DNA of 64,000 nucleotides from Mycolicibacterium sp. TUM20985 (GTDB taxonomy: Bacteria > Actinomycetota > Actinomycetes > Mycobacteriales > Mycobacteriaceae), in contig NZ_AP027291.1 of the NCBI RefSeq assembly GCF_030295745.1, forward strand, positions 372,001 through 436,000, read 5' to 3'. The translations under genes and the position numbers were made by a program. Positions 42,727-50,813 of the stretch are shown piece by piece; positions within the stretch are counted from its first letter, which is position 1, and each line of letters begins with the position of its first letter. Below the pieces are notes generated by a model that did no database searches, was not told where the DNA came from, and was given only the letters and a program-made list of their open reading frames with translations.

Positions 42727-43404
42727 CTACTTCGGCAGTTTCGCCTTGATCGCGTCGACGACCTCGGCGGCCTTGGTCACCGTCGACACGTCACCGGTGC
42801 AGGCCTGCACGTCGATGATCACGTTGTCGTCGACCGCCAACATGCGCTGACAGGAGTCGACGCCGTTGGCGCTACCCCGGGTGAACGGGATGGCCAGTTC
42901 GTTCGCGGTCTTGGTCAGCTCACCGCTACGCCACTTGGGCAACGGCTTGTCGTTGAGGGTGATGTTGACGTTGTGGTTGGTGCACTTCGACCAACGGTCG
43001 GTGGATTGCGTGAAGAATTCCTCCGCCGCCTCGGTCGAGGGGTAGTTGACCACCGATTGTACGACCAGACTTTGCCAGTCGTCGGTGTCCGGTGCGCGTA
43101 ATAGCTCCTGCCGCAACGCAATCCATCCGTCGGGACCGTATACGCCGGCTTCGTTGACTTGCCAGATGCCCAGGCAGTTGAGGTTGGGCAGGAGGTTGCG
43201 GTGATCGCCCATGACCTCGACGCGCGGATGGGCGGTCATGCCTGAGGTGCCCATGATGGAGTCGACCACGTCGGTGCTCAGCAGGATGCCATCAAGTGCA
43301 TTGGCGGGCACCAATTCTGGTGGCTCCGGTGCGCGATCCGGGCTCGAACAACCCGTCAACACCACGCCGACCGCCACTACCGCCAAGGCGAAGCGCTTCA
43401 CCAC
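42727..43404 (-). CDS. Lipoprotein with PknH-type sensor domain
   Basis: A 225-residue lipoprotein. The lipobox is VLTGC (Cys19). The exported domain (about 35-225) has four more cysteines and resembles the extracellular sensor domain of the Ser/Thr kinase PknH and of lipoproteins such as LprH and LpqQ, with markers LNCLGIWQVNEAGVYG and WSKCTNHNV then CQRMLAVDDNVIIDVQAC. No kinase domain is fused. The ligand is unknown. Its ATG is 3 bp from the next stop, so it probably follows the small exported gene in one unit. Confidence 0.85.
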   Translation of the reverse strand: MVKRFALAVVAVGVVLTGCSSPDRAPEPPELVPANALDGILLSTDVVDSIMGTSGMTAHPRVEVMGDHRNLLPNLNCLGIWQVNEAGVYGPDGWIALRQELLRAPDTDDWQSLVVQSVVNYPSTEAAEEFFTQSTDRWSKCTNHNVNITLNDKPLPKWRSGELTKTANELAIPFTRGSANGVDSCQRMLAVDDNVIIDVQACTGDVSTVTKAAEVVDAIKAKLPK

Positions 43405-43407
43405 GGA

Positions 43408-43932
43408 TCAGGCATGCGTGCCGGCCGCCGCGCAGGCTTCTTGCGCGTTGGTGGCGTCGTTGTTCATTTCGGTGGCGGTCGCGTTGAGGCTGTCGCCGGG
43501 GATCCGCAGCGCCATCTTCAGGAGGAGCTTGGTCGCATCCGCCGACCACGCTCGCATCGGAGCGGCGACGGCCACATCCAGGCCGGGGGTGTTCGCGGAG
43601 TCGATGGCCACACCGGCGGCTTGACGCAAGGCAGTCCGGCCGACTTCGTTGCTGCTCTGCACGGCGGGATCGTTGTAGTCCGAGCCTTCGAACGAGTCCG
43701 AGAACTCCCCGTAGTACTGCGCGGCGCCATCGAGTGCCTGGGCAAAGTTTCCGCATGCCACGATGGCGGCCGGTTGGGCGTTGTCCGACATCGGCACGGC
43801 GTCCACCTGGACGGCGGGATTCGGCGGCGCAACATCGTCATCGGCGAAAGCCGTTGGCACGAATGCGAATCCCATGCCGAGGGAGATCGCCGATGCCGCT
43901 ACCGCTCTTCCCCACACGCGGAATGGCCTCAA
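43408..43932 (-). CDS. Exported helical protein of unknown function
   Basis: About 174 residues. GGAGGA lies 4-5 bp upstream of a TTG at 43932, giving RPFRVWGRAVAASAISLGMG as a signal peptide that ends near TAFA-DDD. A GTG at 43917 is the alternative, and the frame to 43983 is less likely. The mature part is Ala-rich and helical with two cysteines (VACGNFAQALDGAAQYYGEF and AQEACAAAG). It resembles small exported mycobacterial proteins without a known role. It is divergent from the porin genes across 329 bp. Confidence 0.7.
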   Translation of the reverse strand: MRPFRVWGRAVAASAISLGMGFAFVPTAFADDDVAPPNPAVQVDAVPMSDNAQPAAIVACGNFAQALDGAAQYYGEFSDSFEGSDYNDPAVQSSNEVGRTALRQAAGVAIDSANTPGLDVAVAAPMRAWSADATKLLLKMALRIPGDSLNATATEMNNDATNAQEACAAAGTHA

Positions 43933-44009
43933 GAGTTCCTCCAAGCTGGTCGGTCCGTGCGACGTGCATGACTCGACGTTCACGGTCGATCAGACGGGTG
44001 TCCAGTTGA

Positions 44010-44173
44010 TGAACGGACGGCCAATGCGCGACGACCAGTGGCGGTCCATCGGACGCCCCGCAGCTGTGACGTCGCTGAACAGCCCAAGTAGCCTGTGCGA
44101 CAAGCGCTTCGCTCTATCAACGGCAAGCGCTCACTGGATGGCAATGAGGCGCGAACCGTTGGCCGTCCGTTCA
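44010..44173. promoter_or_regulatory. Long-range inverted repeat in the porin upstream region
   Basis: TGAACGGACGGCCAA at 44010-44024 recurs as its exact reverse complement at 44159-44173, 134 bp apart. Between them CAAGCGCT occurs twice (44101, 44124). The 329-bp gap (43933-44261) holds no gene. It could be a paired operator or a looping site for divergent promoters. Confidence 0.5.
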
Positions 44174-44261
44174 CGTCTCGGCAACCCTGCCATTGGATGC
44201 TCCGTCGCGACAGATCCGTTATCTGCTTGAGATTTCGAATACGAGAGGCGCCGACTCACTC

Positions 44262-44939
44262 ATGTTGAACCGTTTTGCGACGCTGGCAGCAGTTTGCATT
44301 GCAGTCCCGGTAGGGATTGCGCCCGTGGCGCTGGCCGATCCGCCGCCTCCCGACCCGGCCATCCAGCCGGTGGGCGCACCCGTGCCGCCGCCCGACTCCG
44401 GTGCCGTTCCCTCGGCCGCTCCCGGAATCCTCAACACCCCCGACGGCTGGACGCTGACCGTCGTCGGTACCAACGAGACGCAGCTCCCGGTGGCGCCATT
44501 GACGACGGCCATCTCGTCTCGCGAATACCTCATCTCGGGCACCTTCACCGGGACGATCACCGGCGGCGGCAAGACCAAGCTGGCGGGCGGCACCATGGAA
44601 GCCGGCGAGCAGATCGGCTGCGGCATCATCTCCGACGAGGTCGAGATCAACCCGGGTGCGAGCATCACCCCGGGCCTCGGAGCGCTCGGCATCCCCACCC
44701 TCAGCGGCGGTATCAGCTTGCAGGGCAAGGTGTATCTGAAGCCGGGCACCGTCACCACCGTCGCGCTCGACAAGAAGTCCTTCAAGGGAACGTCGACCCG
44801 CATCACCCTCACCGGTGTGCGCGTCAAGACCGACCAGTGCGCAGGACAGTCGTTCATTCGCTCCTACGCCACGCTGACGAGCTCGACGGAGAACACCGAC
44901 GACATCATCACCTACCTCGGCGTCACCAAGTCCGTCTAG
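44262..44939 (+). CDS. MspA-family outer-membrane porin, copy 1
   Basis: 225 residues. A signal peptide (MLNRFATLAAVCIAVPVGIA, ending ALA-DPP) precedes a Pro-rich linker and the MspA domain. Family marks are SSREYLISGTFTGTITG, GGTMEAGEQIGCGI and the closing strand SYATLTSSTENTDDIITYLG. MspA proteins are octameric goblet porins for small hydrophilic solutes in the mycolate outer membrane. Unlike MspA itself it has two conserved cysteines and a Pro-rich N-terminal extension. A paralogue follows after 37 bp. Confidence 0.87.
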   Translation: MLNRFATLAAVCIAVPVGIAPVALADPPPPDPAIQPVGAPVPPPDSGAVPSAAPGILNTPDGWTLTVVGTNETQLPVAPLTTAISSREYLISGTFTGTITGGGKTKLAGGTMEAGEQIGCGIISDEVEINPGASITPGLGALGIPTLSGGISLQGKVYLKPGTVTTVALDKKSFKGTSTRITLTGVRVKTDQCAGQSFIRSYATLTSSTENTDDIITYLGVTKSV

Positions 44940-44976
44940 TAGCCAGCCGCTCCCCACCCACTTGAAAGGCTTTGCA

Positions 44977-45684
44977 ATGTTGAATCGTCTCGCCCTGCTG
45001 GCTACGACTGGCGTGCTGGTCTCGATGGGCACCGCACCCATCGTGCTCGCCGACCCGCCGCCGCCCGACCCGGCCGTGGCCCCGATCGGTGACGCCGGTC
45101 CGCCACCGGACAACGGCGTGGTCGCGTCTTCCGAGCCCGGCACCGTGACCACTCCCGACGGCTGGACGCTGACCGTGGTGGCGTCCAACGAGACCCAGCT
45201 GCCGGTGGCCCCGTTGACCACCGCGCTGTCGTCGCGTGAGTACCTGGTCGGCGGCACGTTCTCGGGCACCGTCTCCGGCAAGGGCAAGACCACCCTGACC
45301 GGTGGCACGCTCGAGGCGGGCTACCAGATCGGCTGCGGTATCGAGCTCGGCCAGGTGCGCCTCATCGGCCAGGCCGGTATCAACGTCGGCGTGGGCATCG
45401 CGGGCAACGCGGCCGCGGGCATCACCGGTGTCGGTATCGGCAGCGTGTCGTTCCCGCTTTCCGGCACCATCGAGATCCACCCGAAGCCGGGCACGGTCTC
45501 CACGGTCACGGTCGACAAGAAGTCGTTCAAGGCCGCGCCGGTCCGCGTGACGCTCAAGGACACCCACGTCAAGGTCGACGGTTGTGTCGGTCAGTCGTTC
45601 CTGCGGTCGTACGCGACGCTCACCAGCTCGACGACCGACACCGACGACGTGGTGGCCTACTACGGCGTCACCAAGTCCGTCTGA
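44977..45684 (+). CDS. MspA-family outer-membrane porin, copy 2
   Basis: 235 residues, a clear paralogue of the preceding gene: same signal-peptide start MLNR, the linker LADPPPPDPAV, DGWTLTVVASNETQLPVAPL and the C-terminus DTDDVVAYYGVTKSV. GAAAGG lies 7 bp before the ATG at 44977, so the five-residue extension is rejected. It differs by a longer central loop with Gly/Ala-rich INVGVGIAGNAAAGITG. Two cysteines are retained. Tandem duplication within this lineage is likely; the two subunits might co-assemble. Confidence 0.88.
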   Translation: MLNRLALLATTGVLVSMGTAPIVLADPPPPDPAVAPIGDAGPPPDNGVVASSEPGTVTTPDGWTLTVVASNETQLPVAPLTTALSSREYLVGGTFSGTVSGKGKTTLTGGTLEAGYQIGCGIELGQVRLIGQAGINVGVGIAGNAAAGITGVGIGSVSFPLSGTIEIHPKPGTVSTVTVDKKSFKAAPVRVTLKDTHVKVDGCVGQSFLRSYATLTSSTTDTDDVVAYYGVTKSV

Positions 45685-45727
45685 GTAAAACCCATGGGCC
45701 ACACAGCGAACAGCGAGGCAATTGGTA

Positions 45728-46396
45728 GTGAAGAAACGACATAGCGTCGCCGCTGCAGCGTGTGGCCTACTGGCTCTCGGCGCGGCGGTCGCCTTCCCGG
45801 CGACCGCCGCGGCCGATGACCCGCCCCCGGATCCGGCCTTGATTCCCGGCGCCCCGCCACCTCCGCCTCCGCCTGGTCCGACGGTGCCCATGATGGGTCA
45901 GCTCGGCCCGGCCGGTCTCGACGTGCTTGCCCAGAGCAACGCGCCAGGCGTTCCCGGAACGCTGGGTGCGCCTCCGGTCGTGGGCTTGGACCAGACCACG
46001 ATCCTCGGACTGAACGCCGCGCCGGCGCCGCCCGGTGGAGGCACCGGCACGCCGCCCAACCTGAACGTCTTCAACAACGCGTACGGCATTCAGCTGAACG
46101 AGGTGCCCTCGGCGCCAGGCCAGGGTCAGCAATTCGACGTTGCGCCCGGTGCCGAGAACGCCGATGTCACGCGTCGGGAGTGGTTCGGCCGCTGGATCGA
46201 CATGCAGCGAGCGGGCCGCACCTACGGTGGCCTCGGTCAAGCGCCACAGCAGCAGCTCGGCCAACCGTTGCCGGGTACCGCGCCCCCTCCGGGAACGGTC
46301 ATCCCGCCCGGGCTGGTCCAGTTTCTGCCCGATCCGGCCGACGGGCCGACCCCGCCGCCTGGGCTGATCCTGCCGCCACCGCCGCCCGAGGGCTGA
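45728..46396 (+). CDS. Exported proline-rich protein of the porin cluster
   Basis: About 222 residues. The GTG at 45728 (VKKRHSVAAAACGLLALG) follows GAGG, and the signal peptide ends AAA-DDP. The mature protein is Pro/Gly-rich throughout (PGAPPPPPPPGPTVPM, PPGLILPPPPPEG) with one more structured region around NVFNNAYGIQLNEVPSAPG and REWFGRWIDMQRAG. The DPPPDPALIPGAP start echoes the porin linkers. It is probably a cell-wall-spanning or porin-associated protein, an inference from context only. A terminator hairpin follows. Confidence 0.75.
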   Translation: MKKRHSVAAAACGLLALGAAVAFPATAAADDPPPDPALIPGAPPPPPPPGPTVPMMGQLGPAGLDVLAQSNAPGVPGTLGAPPVVGLDQTTILGLNAAPAPPGGGTGTPPNLNVFNNAYGIQLNEVPSAPGQGQQFDVAPGAENADVTRREWFGRWIDMQRAGRTYGGLGQAPQQQLGQPLPGTAPPPGTVIPPGLVQFLPDPADGPTPPPGLILPPPPPEG

Positions 46397-46416
46397 GCTA
46401 GTAGTCACGCAGCAGA

Positions 46417-46442
46417 CCCCGCGAACCATGCGGTTCGCGGGG
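46417..46442. terminator. 11-bp hairpin after the porin cluster
   Basis: CCCCGCGAACC (46417-46427) pairs with GGTTCGCGGGG (46432-46442) around ATGC. It lies between convergent genes and can end both transcripts; no clear U-run follows. Confidence 0.7.
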
Positions 46443-46468
46443 CCTGTTGGCGTGCTGATTTATCGGGT

Positions 46469-47431
46469 CTAGCTGATCCCGACGACTTCCTGAGCGATGT
46501 GCGCAACGCGCGTCTGCGCGGCGTTGATCACGCTCTGGCGACTCTTGTGCGCCTCCTCGTAGGCGAGGATCGCGCGCACGTCGGCCGGTGCGGTGAGTGC
46601 CTTGATCGCGTTGACGGCCTCGGTGACGTTGAGCTCGTCGTAGTCGTCGATCGGCAGCTCGCCCGTATCCAGGGCACCGGTGGCGGAGCGAGCGTTGTGC
46701 AGCAGGTCTGCCGCGTGCTCGGCGCCACCGTCACGGATGACCTGTTCTGCGGTCTGCAGTGCGGCATCGCGCGACGCGGTGACGGTCTTGGCGGCGACGT
46801 CACTGACGCGTCGGCCGCGATTGACCAACTCGCTGAACGCGATTGGGGTGGCGCGCACGGTCTCGACGGCCTTGTCCAGGCTGCGGACCGACCAGTTCAC
46901 GGGCACGTTGATCAGTTGAATCGCGGTACCGGTGGCGGCCTGAAGCGGCGTGCGGCGCAACGCCGCGGGACCACCGAGGGCATCTTCGGCGAGGACGGTG
47001 GTCAGCCAGTCGACCGTGGCCGAGTGGGCGGTCATGAGGCGGTTGGCGAGCGCCTCGACGTCGCGCTCCTTGGCCGAGACGGAAAGGGCCTTGACGTAAC
47101 GCGCACGGTCGAGCAGCTGGTGCTCCAGCGCGAGGTCGCCGAGGAGCGCCTCGTCGAACGGCTGCGCCTGCTCGGTCAGTGCCTTGACAGCGGCGGCCGC
47201 ACGCCCCAGGAACGGGCCGATCACGTCGGGGAAGCCCCCGAGGTCACGGATCGCCGTCTCGATCGCCTCTGCACGGTCACCACCGTTGGACGCATTCTGC
47301 GAGAGCTCCGTGCGGACGGCTTCCGTGCGGGCCTGCGTCACGCGCGTCTCGGCGACCTGGATCTCGGTGTTGGTCAGATCGAGCACGGCACGCAGCTGTG
47401 CGATCAGGGTGTTCTTGGTGGACGTGGTCAT
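46469..47431 (-). CDS. Ferritin-like helical protein
   Basis: A 320-residue, cysteine-free, mostly helical protein. AAGGGG lies about 10 bp upstream of the ATG at 47431. The first half (about 1-160) carries spaced Glu/His residues (EALLGDLALEHQLLDRARYVKAL and NRLMTAHSATVDWL, in part) as in ferritin-like bundles. The second half contains long amphipathic helices. In some actinobacteria similar proteins are stress-induced. Iron binding is plausible but not shown. No signal peptide is seen. Confidence 0.7.
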   Translation of the reverse strand: MTTSTKNTLIAQLRAVLDLTNTEIQVAETRVTQARTEAVRTELSQNASNGGDRAEAIETAIRDLGGFPDVIGPFLGRAAAAVKALTEQAQPFDEALLGDLALEHQLLDRARYVKALSVSAKERDVEALANRLMTAHSATVDWLTTVLAEDALGGPAALRRTPLQAATGTAIQLINVPVNWSVRSLDKAVETVRATPIAFSELVNRGRRVSDVAAKTVTASRDAALQTAEQVIRDGGAEHAADLLHNARSATGALDTGELPIDDYDELNVTEAVNAIKALTAPADVRAILAYEEAHKSRQSVINAAQTRVAHIAQEVVGIS

Positions 47432-47544
47432 CAGTGTTAGCCCCTTCGGCGTTGATGATGGCTTCGGCGCGGGCTGCACCTCGAATAGTTGGTTACCCGA
47501 CGTGCCGATGGGTAATCACGAGGCCATTCGATGTGGGCTATGTC

Positions 47545-47796
47545 TCAGGTGTCCGAGGGCGAGTCTTCGAAGGATTTCGCGGGGCGACGGCGCCTGCGGT
47601 GACTGGTATCGCAGAGCGGGTAGGTCTTGCTCCGCCGGCACGTGCAGATCGCCACCATGAAGCGGTCGGATTCGACAACCGTGCCGTCCGCGGTCTCGAT
47701 CCGTACCGGACCCTGCACCATCATCGGGCCGGACGCCGTCAGTCGCACGGTGCGTGCGTCGTCGGGGGTGGGACCCGGTTCACCATGTGTCGGCAC
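47545..47796 (-). CDS. CDGSH-type iron-sulfur protein
   Basis: An 83-residue protein with the 2Fe-2S CDGSH motif CTCRRSKTYPLCDTSH near residues 51-66 (three Cys and one His; the canonical Gly is Thr). A beta strand region PVRIETADGTVVESDRFMV precedes it, and a basic RRRRR tail follows. CDGSH proteins transfer electrons or clusters. The ATG at 47796 may be coupled to a short upstream frame that ends 17 bp inside it. Confidence 0.88.
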   Translation of the reverse strand: MPTHGEPGPTPDDARTVRLTASGPMMVQGPVRIETADGTVVESDRFMVAICTCRRSKTYPLCDTSHRRRRRPAKSFEDSPSDT

Positions 47797-47908
47797 GGAT
47801 CACCACCAGTTGCCGCAACGCGTCGATCAGGAGTCGTGAGTCGCCAGCGGACTGGTAAACGTCTGGCGGAATGCCGACGACGTCGCCGATGGGTGCGGTA
47901 ATCGTCAC
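47780..47908 (-). CDS. Possible small protein upstream of the CDGSH gene
   Basis: A GTG at 47908 opens a 42-residue frame, MTITAPIGDVVGIPPDVYQS then AGDSRLLIDALRQL and VVIRADTW. It is well composed for a protein and overlaps the CDGSH start by 17 bp. There is no good ribosome-binding site. The frame extends to 48142 only as an antisense shadow. It may be a C-terminal relic of a longer gene. Confidence 0.3.
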   Translation of the reverse strand: MTITAPIGDVVGIPPDVYQSAGDSRLLIDALRQLVVIRADTW

Positions 47909-48057
47909 CGTTGGTGATTGCCCGGGCGGGCGGAACCCGAAACGGACCAGCCGCCCACCAGGCGCCGACCCTCCGTTTCTCGCGTTGGGGCTAAAGGGCG
48001 ACGTATAAAATCGCCGCCGACGGACCCCGAATGCTTCCTCGGACCATGGAGGTGAAC

Positions 48058-48726
48058 GTGGCACTGCCCTCCGACGACGAGGCCGCCTCACGGACGGGCG
48101 CCTTCTGCTTTCGCTTCGCCGATCAGCACTGGGAGTGGTCACCGGAAGTGCAGCGCATTCACGGCTACGAACCAGGCGGGATCGTGCCCACCACCGAGGT
48201 GGTGCTCTCCCACAAGCATCCCGACGACCACAGCCACGTGGCGGCCACCCTCGAAGAGATCGTCCGCACCGAACGGCCGTTCAGTGCGCGTCATCGCATC
48301 ATCGACGTCCAGGGCAAGGTTCACGACGTGATCGTGGTCGGGGACCTCCTGCGCGACGATGACGGCCGGGTGGTCGGCACCGGGGGCTACTACGTCGACG
48401 TGACACCTTCGGAGAGCCGGGCACATCAGCAATCGGTGACCGAGGCGGTCGCGGAGATCACCGAGAGTCGCGAGGCGATCGAACAGGCCAAGGGCATGCT
48501 GATGCTGGTGTACCGGATCGATGCCGAGGCGGCGTTCGATCTGCTCAAGTGGCGCTCCCAGGCGAGCAACGTCAAGCTCCGTGCGATCGCGGAACAGCTC
48601 GTCGCGGACTTCCTGACCCTCGGCTACTCCGACGTGCTGCCACCGCGATCGAGCTACGACCAACTGCTCCTGACGGCACACCACCGCGTCGAGGCTTCCA
48701 AGCGACGCCGCGCCTCGGCAGACTGA
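48058..48726 (+). CDS. PAS-ANTAR domain response protein
   Basis: 222 residues. GGAGG five bases before the GTG at 48058 decides the start over the ATG at 48046. A PAS domain (about 10-115; WEWSPEVQRIHGYEPGG) senses a signal or cofactor, and a C-terminal ANTAR domain (about 130-190; AIEQAKGMLMLVYRIDAEAAFDLLKWRSQ, cited by ends) binds paired hairpins in nascent RNA to prevent termination. Such proteins are numerous in mycobacteria and usually control lipid, redox or stress genes. Its target hairpins are not found here. Confidence 0.88.
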   Translation: MALPSDDEAASRTGAFCFRFADQHWEWSPEVQRIHGYEPGGIVPTTEVVLSHKHPDDHSHVAATLEEIVRTERPFSARHRIIDVQGKVHDVIVVGDLLRDDDGRVVGTGGYYVDVTPSESRAHQQSVTEAVAEITESREAIEQAKGMLMLVYRIDAEAAFDLLKWRSQASNVKLRAIAEQLVADFLTLGYSDVLPPRSSYDQLLLTAHHRVEASKRRRASAD

Positions 48727-48795
48727 CATTCCGGGTGAAACCGGCACGTTTCGAACGCACGTGCGAGGGATACTCGGAAGTCGGAGGTGATCGCA

Positions 48796-49008
48796 GTGAG
48801 CGATGATGCGCAGAACGCACCGAACGAGACGGCAGAGAAGGACACATCGGAATGGGTCACCGGCGACGAGCCGATGACCGGTCCGCAACGAAGTTACCTG
48901 AACACATTGGCCCAGGAGGCCAACCGCGAGGTTCCCGACGACCTGACCAAGGCCGCGGCCTCGGACATGATCGACGAGCTGCAGCAGCAAACGGGTCGGG
49001 GCCGCTGA
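48796..49008 (+). CDS. DUF3072 small protein
   Basis: A 70-residue acidic protein. GGAGGTGATC is a strong ribosome-binding site before the GTG at 48796. The core, EPMTGPQRSYLNTLAQEANRE then DLTKAAASDMIDELQ, matches DUF3072, a SAP-like helix-turn-helix motif found in many actinobacteria. The function is unknown; a nucleic-acid or structural role is possible. Confidence 0.85.
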   Translation: MSDDAQNAPNETAEKDTSEWVTGDEPMTGPQRSYLNTLAQEANREVPDDLTKAAASDMIDELQQQTGRGR

Positions 49009-49029
49009 CCGGCGTGACACCATGACGTC

Positions 49030-49764
49030 ATGTCCTGTGCTCTGCCCGACGGTTTCCCCGTCACCGCGCCGATCCTGCCGCGGCCCATATTCACCCGGCA
49101 GCGCTGGACGGACCTGACCTTCGTGCACTGGCCGGTGGACCCGGACGCGGTGGCGCACATGTTCCCGAGCGGGACCAGGCCCGACGTGTTCGCCGACGGG
49201 CAGACCTACGTCGGCCTGGTTCCCTTTGGGATGAGCGGGCTCTCCCTGGGCATTCCGCAGGCGATCCCCTTCTTCGGGAGCTTTCTCGAGACCAACGTGC
49301 GGTTGTATTCGACCGACGACGCGGGTCGGCACGGCGTGCTCTTCCGGTCGCTGGAGACGGCGCGGCTGGCCGTGGTGCCGGCGACCCGAATCGCGCTGGG
49401 TACCCCGTACACCTGGGCGAAGATGCGGCTGATGCGGGACGGCTCGCGCATCACCTATGACAGTGTGCGACGTCTACCTCGACGCGGACTGCGCTGTCGG
49501 CTCACCATCGAGGTCGGCGATGTCGTCGATCCCACGCCCGTGGAGGTCTGGCTGACCGCCCGCTGGGGGGCGCACACCCGCAAGGGCGGTCGGACGTGGT
49601 GGGTGCCCAACGAGCATGTGCCGTTTCCCTTCCGCGCGGCCGAGGTCCTCGAGTTGTCGGACGACCTGGTGGCCGCCAGTGGCGTCGTCCCCACCGGCGA
49701 GCGGCTCCGCGCGCTGTACTCGCCGGGTGTGCAGACCAGCTTCGGGAGGCCCGCGAAGCTGTGA
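49030..49764 (+). CDS. DUF2071 (YqjF-like) protein
   Basis: A 244-residue beta-rich cytosolic protein of the DUF2071 family, which shares the acetoacetate-decarboxylase-like fold. Family marks are RQRWTDLTFVHWPVDPDAV, TYVGLVPFGMSGLSLG and LETNVRLYS. The enzyme function is not established. The start lies 21 bp after the DUF3072 stop, so the two may be co-transcribed. Confidence 0.83.
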   Translation: MSCALPDGFPVTAPILPRPIFTRQRWTDLTFVHWPVDPDAVAHMFPSGTRPDVFADGQTYVGLVPFGMSGLSLGIPQAIPFFGSFLETNVRLYSTDDAGRHGVLFRSLETARLAVVPATRIALGTPYTWAKMRLMRDGSRITYDSVRRLPRRGLRCRLTIEVGDVVDPTPVEVWLTARWGAHTRKGGRTWWVPNEHVPFPFRAAEVLELSDDLVAASGVVPTGERLRALYSPGVQTSFGRPAKL

Positions 49765-49848
49765 GCTCGTGACCACCAGGTGAACACGAGGCAACCAATG
49801 GGTTGAGTGGTCGACGGGTCACCTTGTGGGCCGGGATGATTGGGCCGC

Positions 49849-50139
49849 ATGGAGTCATTCGTGTCGGTCTACGTCGATATGGGCGCCCGGGCAGACGACG
49901 TCAGGGCGGCGGTCGACGCGCTTCCCCTTCCCCATGGCGTGGTCGAGGCCAACATCGACGGCGAAGCGGTGACCGACACCTTCGGCTGTCGCATCGCGGT
50001 GGATCTCACGGGCTCGTTCGACGAGAAGGCCGATGGGCTGGCCATCGCCCGGGAGTACGCCGCCGGACTGTCGGCCGCAATCGGCGTGCCCGCGTACGCG
50101 TTCTTCGACCTGCTGAGGCGCGACTACCCGGCGAGTTGA
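49849..50139 (+). CDS. Hypothetical protein, small
   Basis: 96 residues from the ATG at 49849. It opens with a strand MESFVSVYVDMGA, contains VEANIDGEAVTDTFGCRIAVDLTGSFDEK (cited by ends) and ends YAFFDLLRRDYPAS. The mixed alpha/beta pattern suggests a small compact domain. No family is recognised. It is convergent with the enoyl-CoA hydratase gene, 7 bp apart. Confidence 0.65.
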   Translation: MESFVSVYVDMGARADDVRAAVDALPLPHGVVEANIDGEAVTDTFGCRIAVDLTGSFDEKADGLAIAREYAAGLSAAIGVPAYAFFDLLRRDYPAS

Positions 50140-50146
50140 CGCCGCG

Positions 50147-50809
50147 TCACTCCTGGTTCGTGGTGAGCGCGGCGATCGCCGGGGCGTACATGGTCTCCTT
50201 GATTGCGCGGAGGGTCCCGGGGTCCTTGCCGTCGAGCCCGGCGAGCATGCCGACCGCCGTGGCGGTGACGGCGTCCTCCGCGGCAGTGGCGTCGACGATG
50301 GCGAGCCGGTGCGCGTCGGCCCCACCGAAACGACGGCCCGTCGTCATCGACGCGACCGCGGCCGCGGGGGTGAGCTTCGCCTGGATGAGGGCCGCCATAC
50401 CGGGGGTGAACGGGATGCGGATGTCGACTTCGGGAAAGCAGAAGTAGCCACGGTCGGCGCGCATGACGCGATAGTCGTGGGCCATCGCGAGCATGGCGCC
50501 TGCGCCGAACGCGTGACCGTTGAGCCCGGCCGCCGTCGGCATCGGAAGCGTGAGCACGCGGGCGAACAGGGCGTGGACGCGGCCCACATACGACTGCATC
50601 TGGTCGCCGTGCGCCAGCAACCAGTCCAGGTCGAGGCCGTTGGAGTAGAACTTTCCGGTGCCCGTGGTGACGAGTCCGCCCACGCCCGACGACGCGATGT
50701 CGGCGAGGTGGCCGTCGACCTCGTCGAGGAAGTCGAGGGAGAAGCGGTTCTCGTCGTCCCCGAGGTCGAGGACGGTGACGTGGTCGGTGTTGGTCACCGT
50801 GATGGGCAT
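50147..50809 (-). CDS. Enoyl-CoA hydratase/isomerase family protein
   Basis: A 220-residue crotonase-fold protein, shorter than typical hydratases. AAGGAG lies about 7 bp before the ATG at 50809. The oxyanion-hole segments are TGKFYSNGLDLDWL and LNGHAFGAGAMLAMAHDYRV, and a glutamate occurs in FPEVDIRIPFTPGM. The size and the FPEV glutamate resemble delta3-delta2 enoyl-CoA isomerases of the short type. It follows an acetyltransferase gene by 4 bp and probably belongs to one operon with it. Confidence 0.87.
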   Translation of the reverse strand: MPITVTNTDHVTVLDLGDDENRFSLDFLDEVDGHLADIASSGVGGLVTTGTGKFYSNGLDLDWLLAHGDQMQSYVGRVHALFARVLTLPMPTAAGLNGHAFGAGAMLAMAHDYRVMRADRGYFCFPEVDIRIPFTPGMAALIQAKLTPAAAVASMTTGRRFGGADAHRLAIVDATAAEDAVTATAVGMLAGLDGKDPGTLRAIKETMYAPAIAALTTNQE

Positions 50810-50813
50810 GGAC

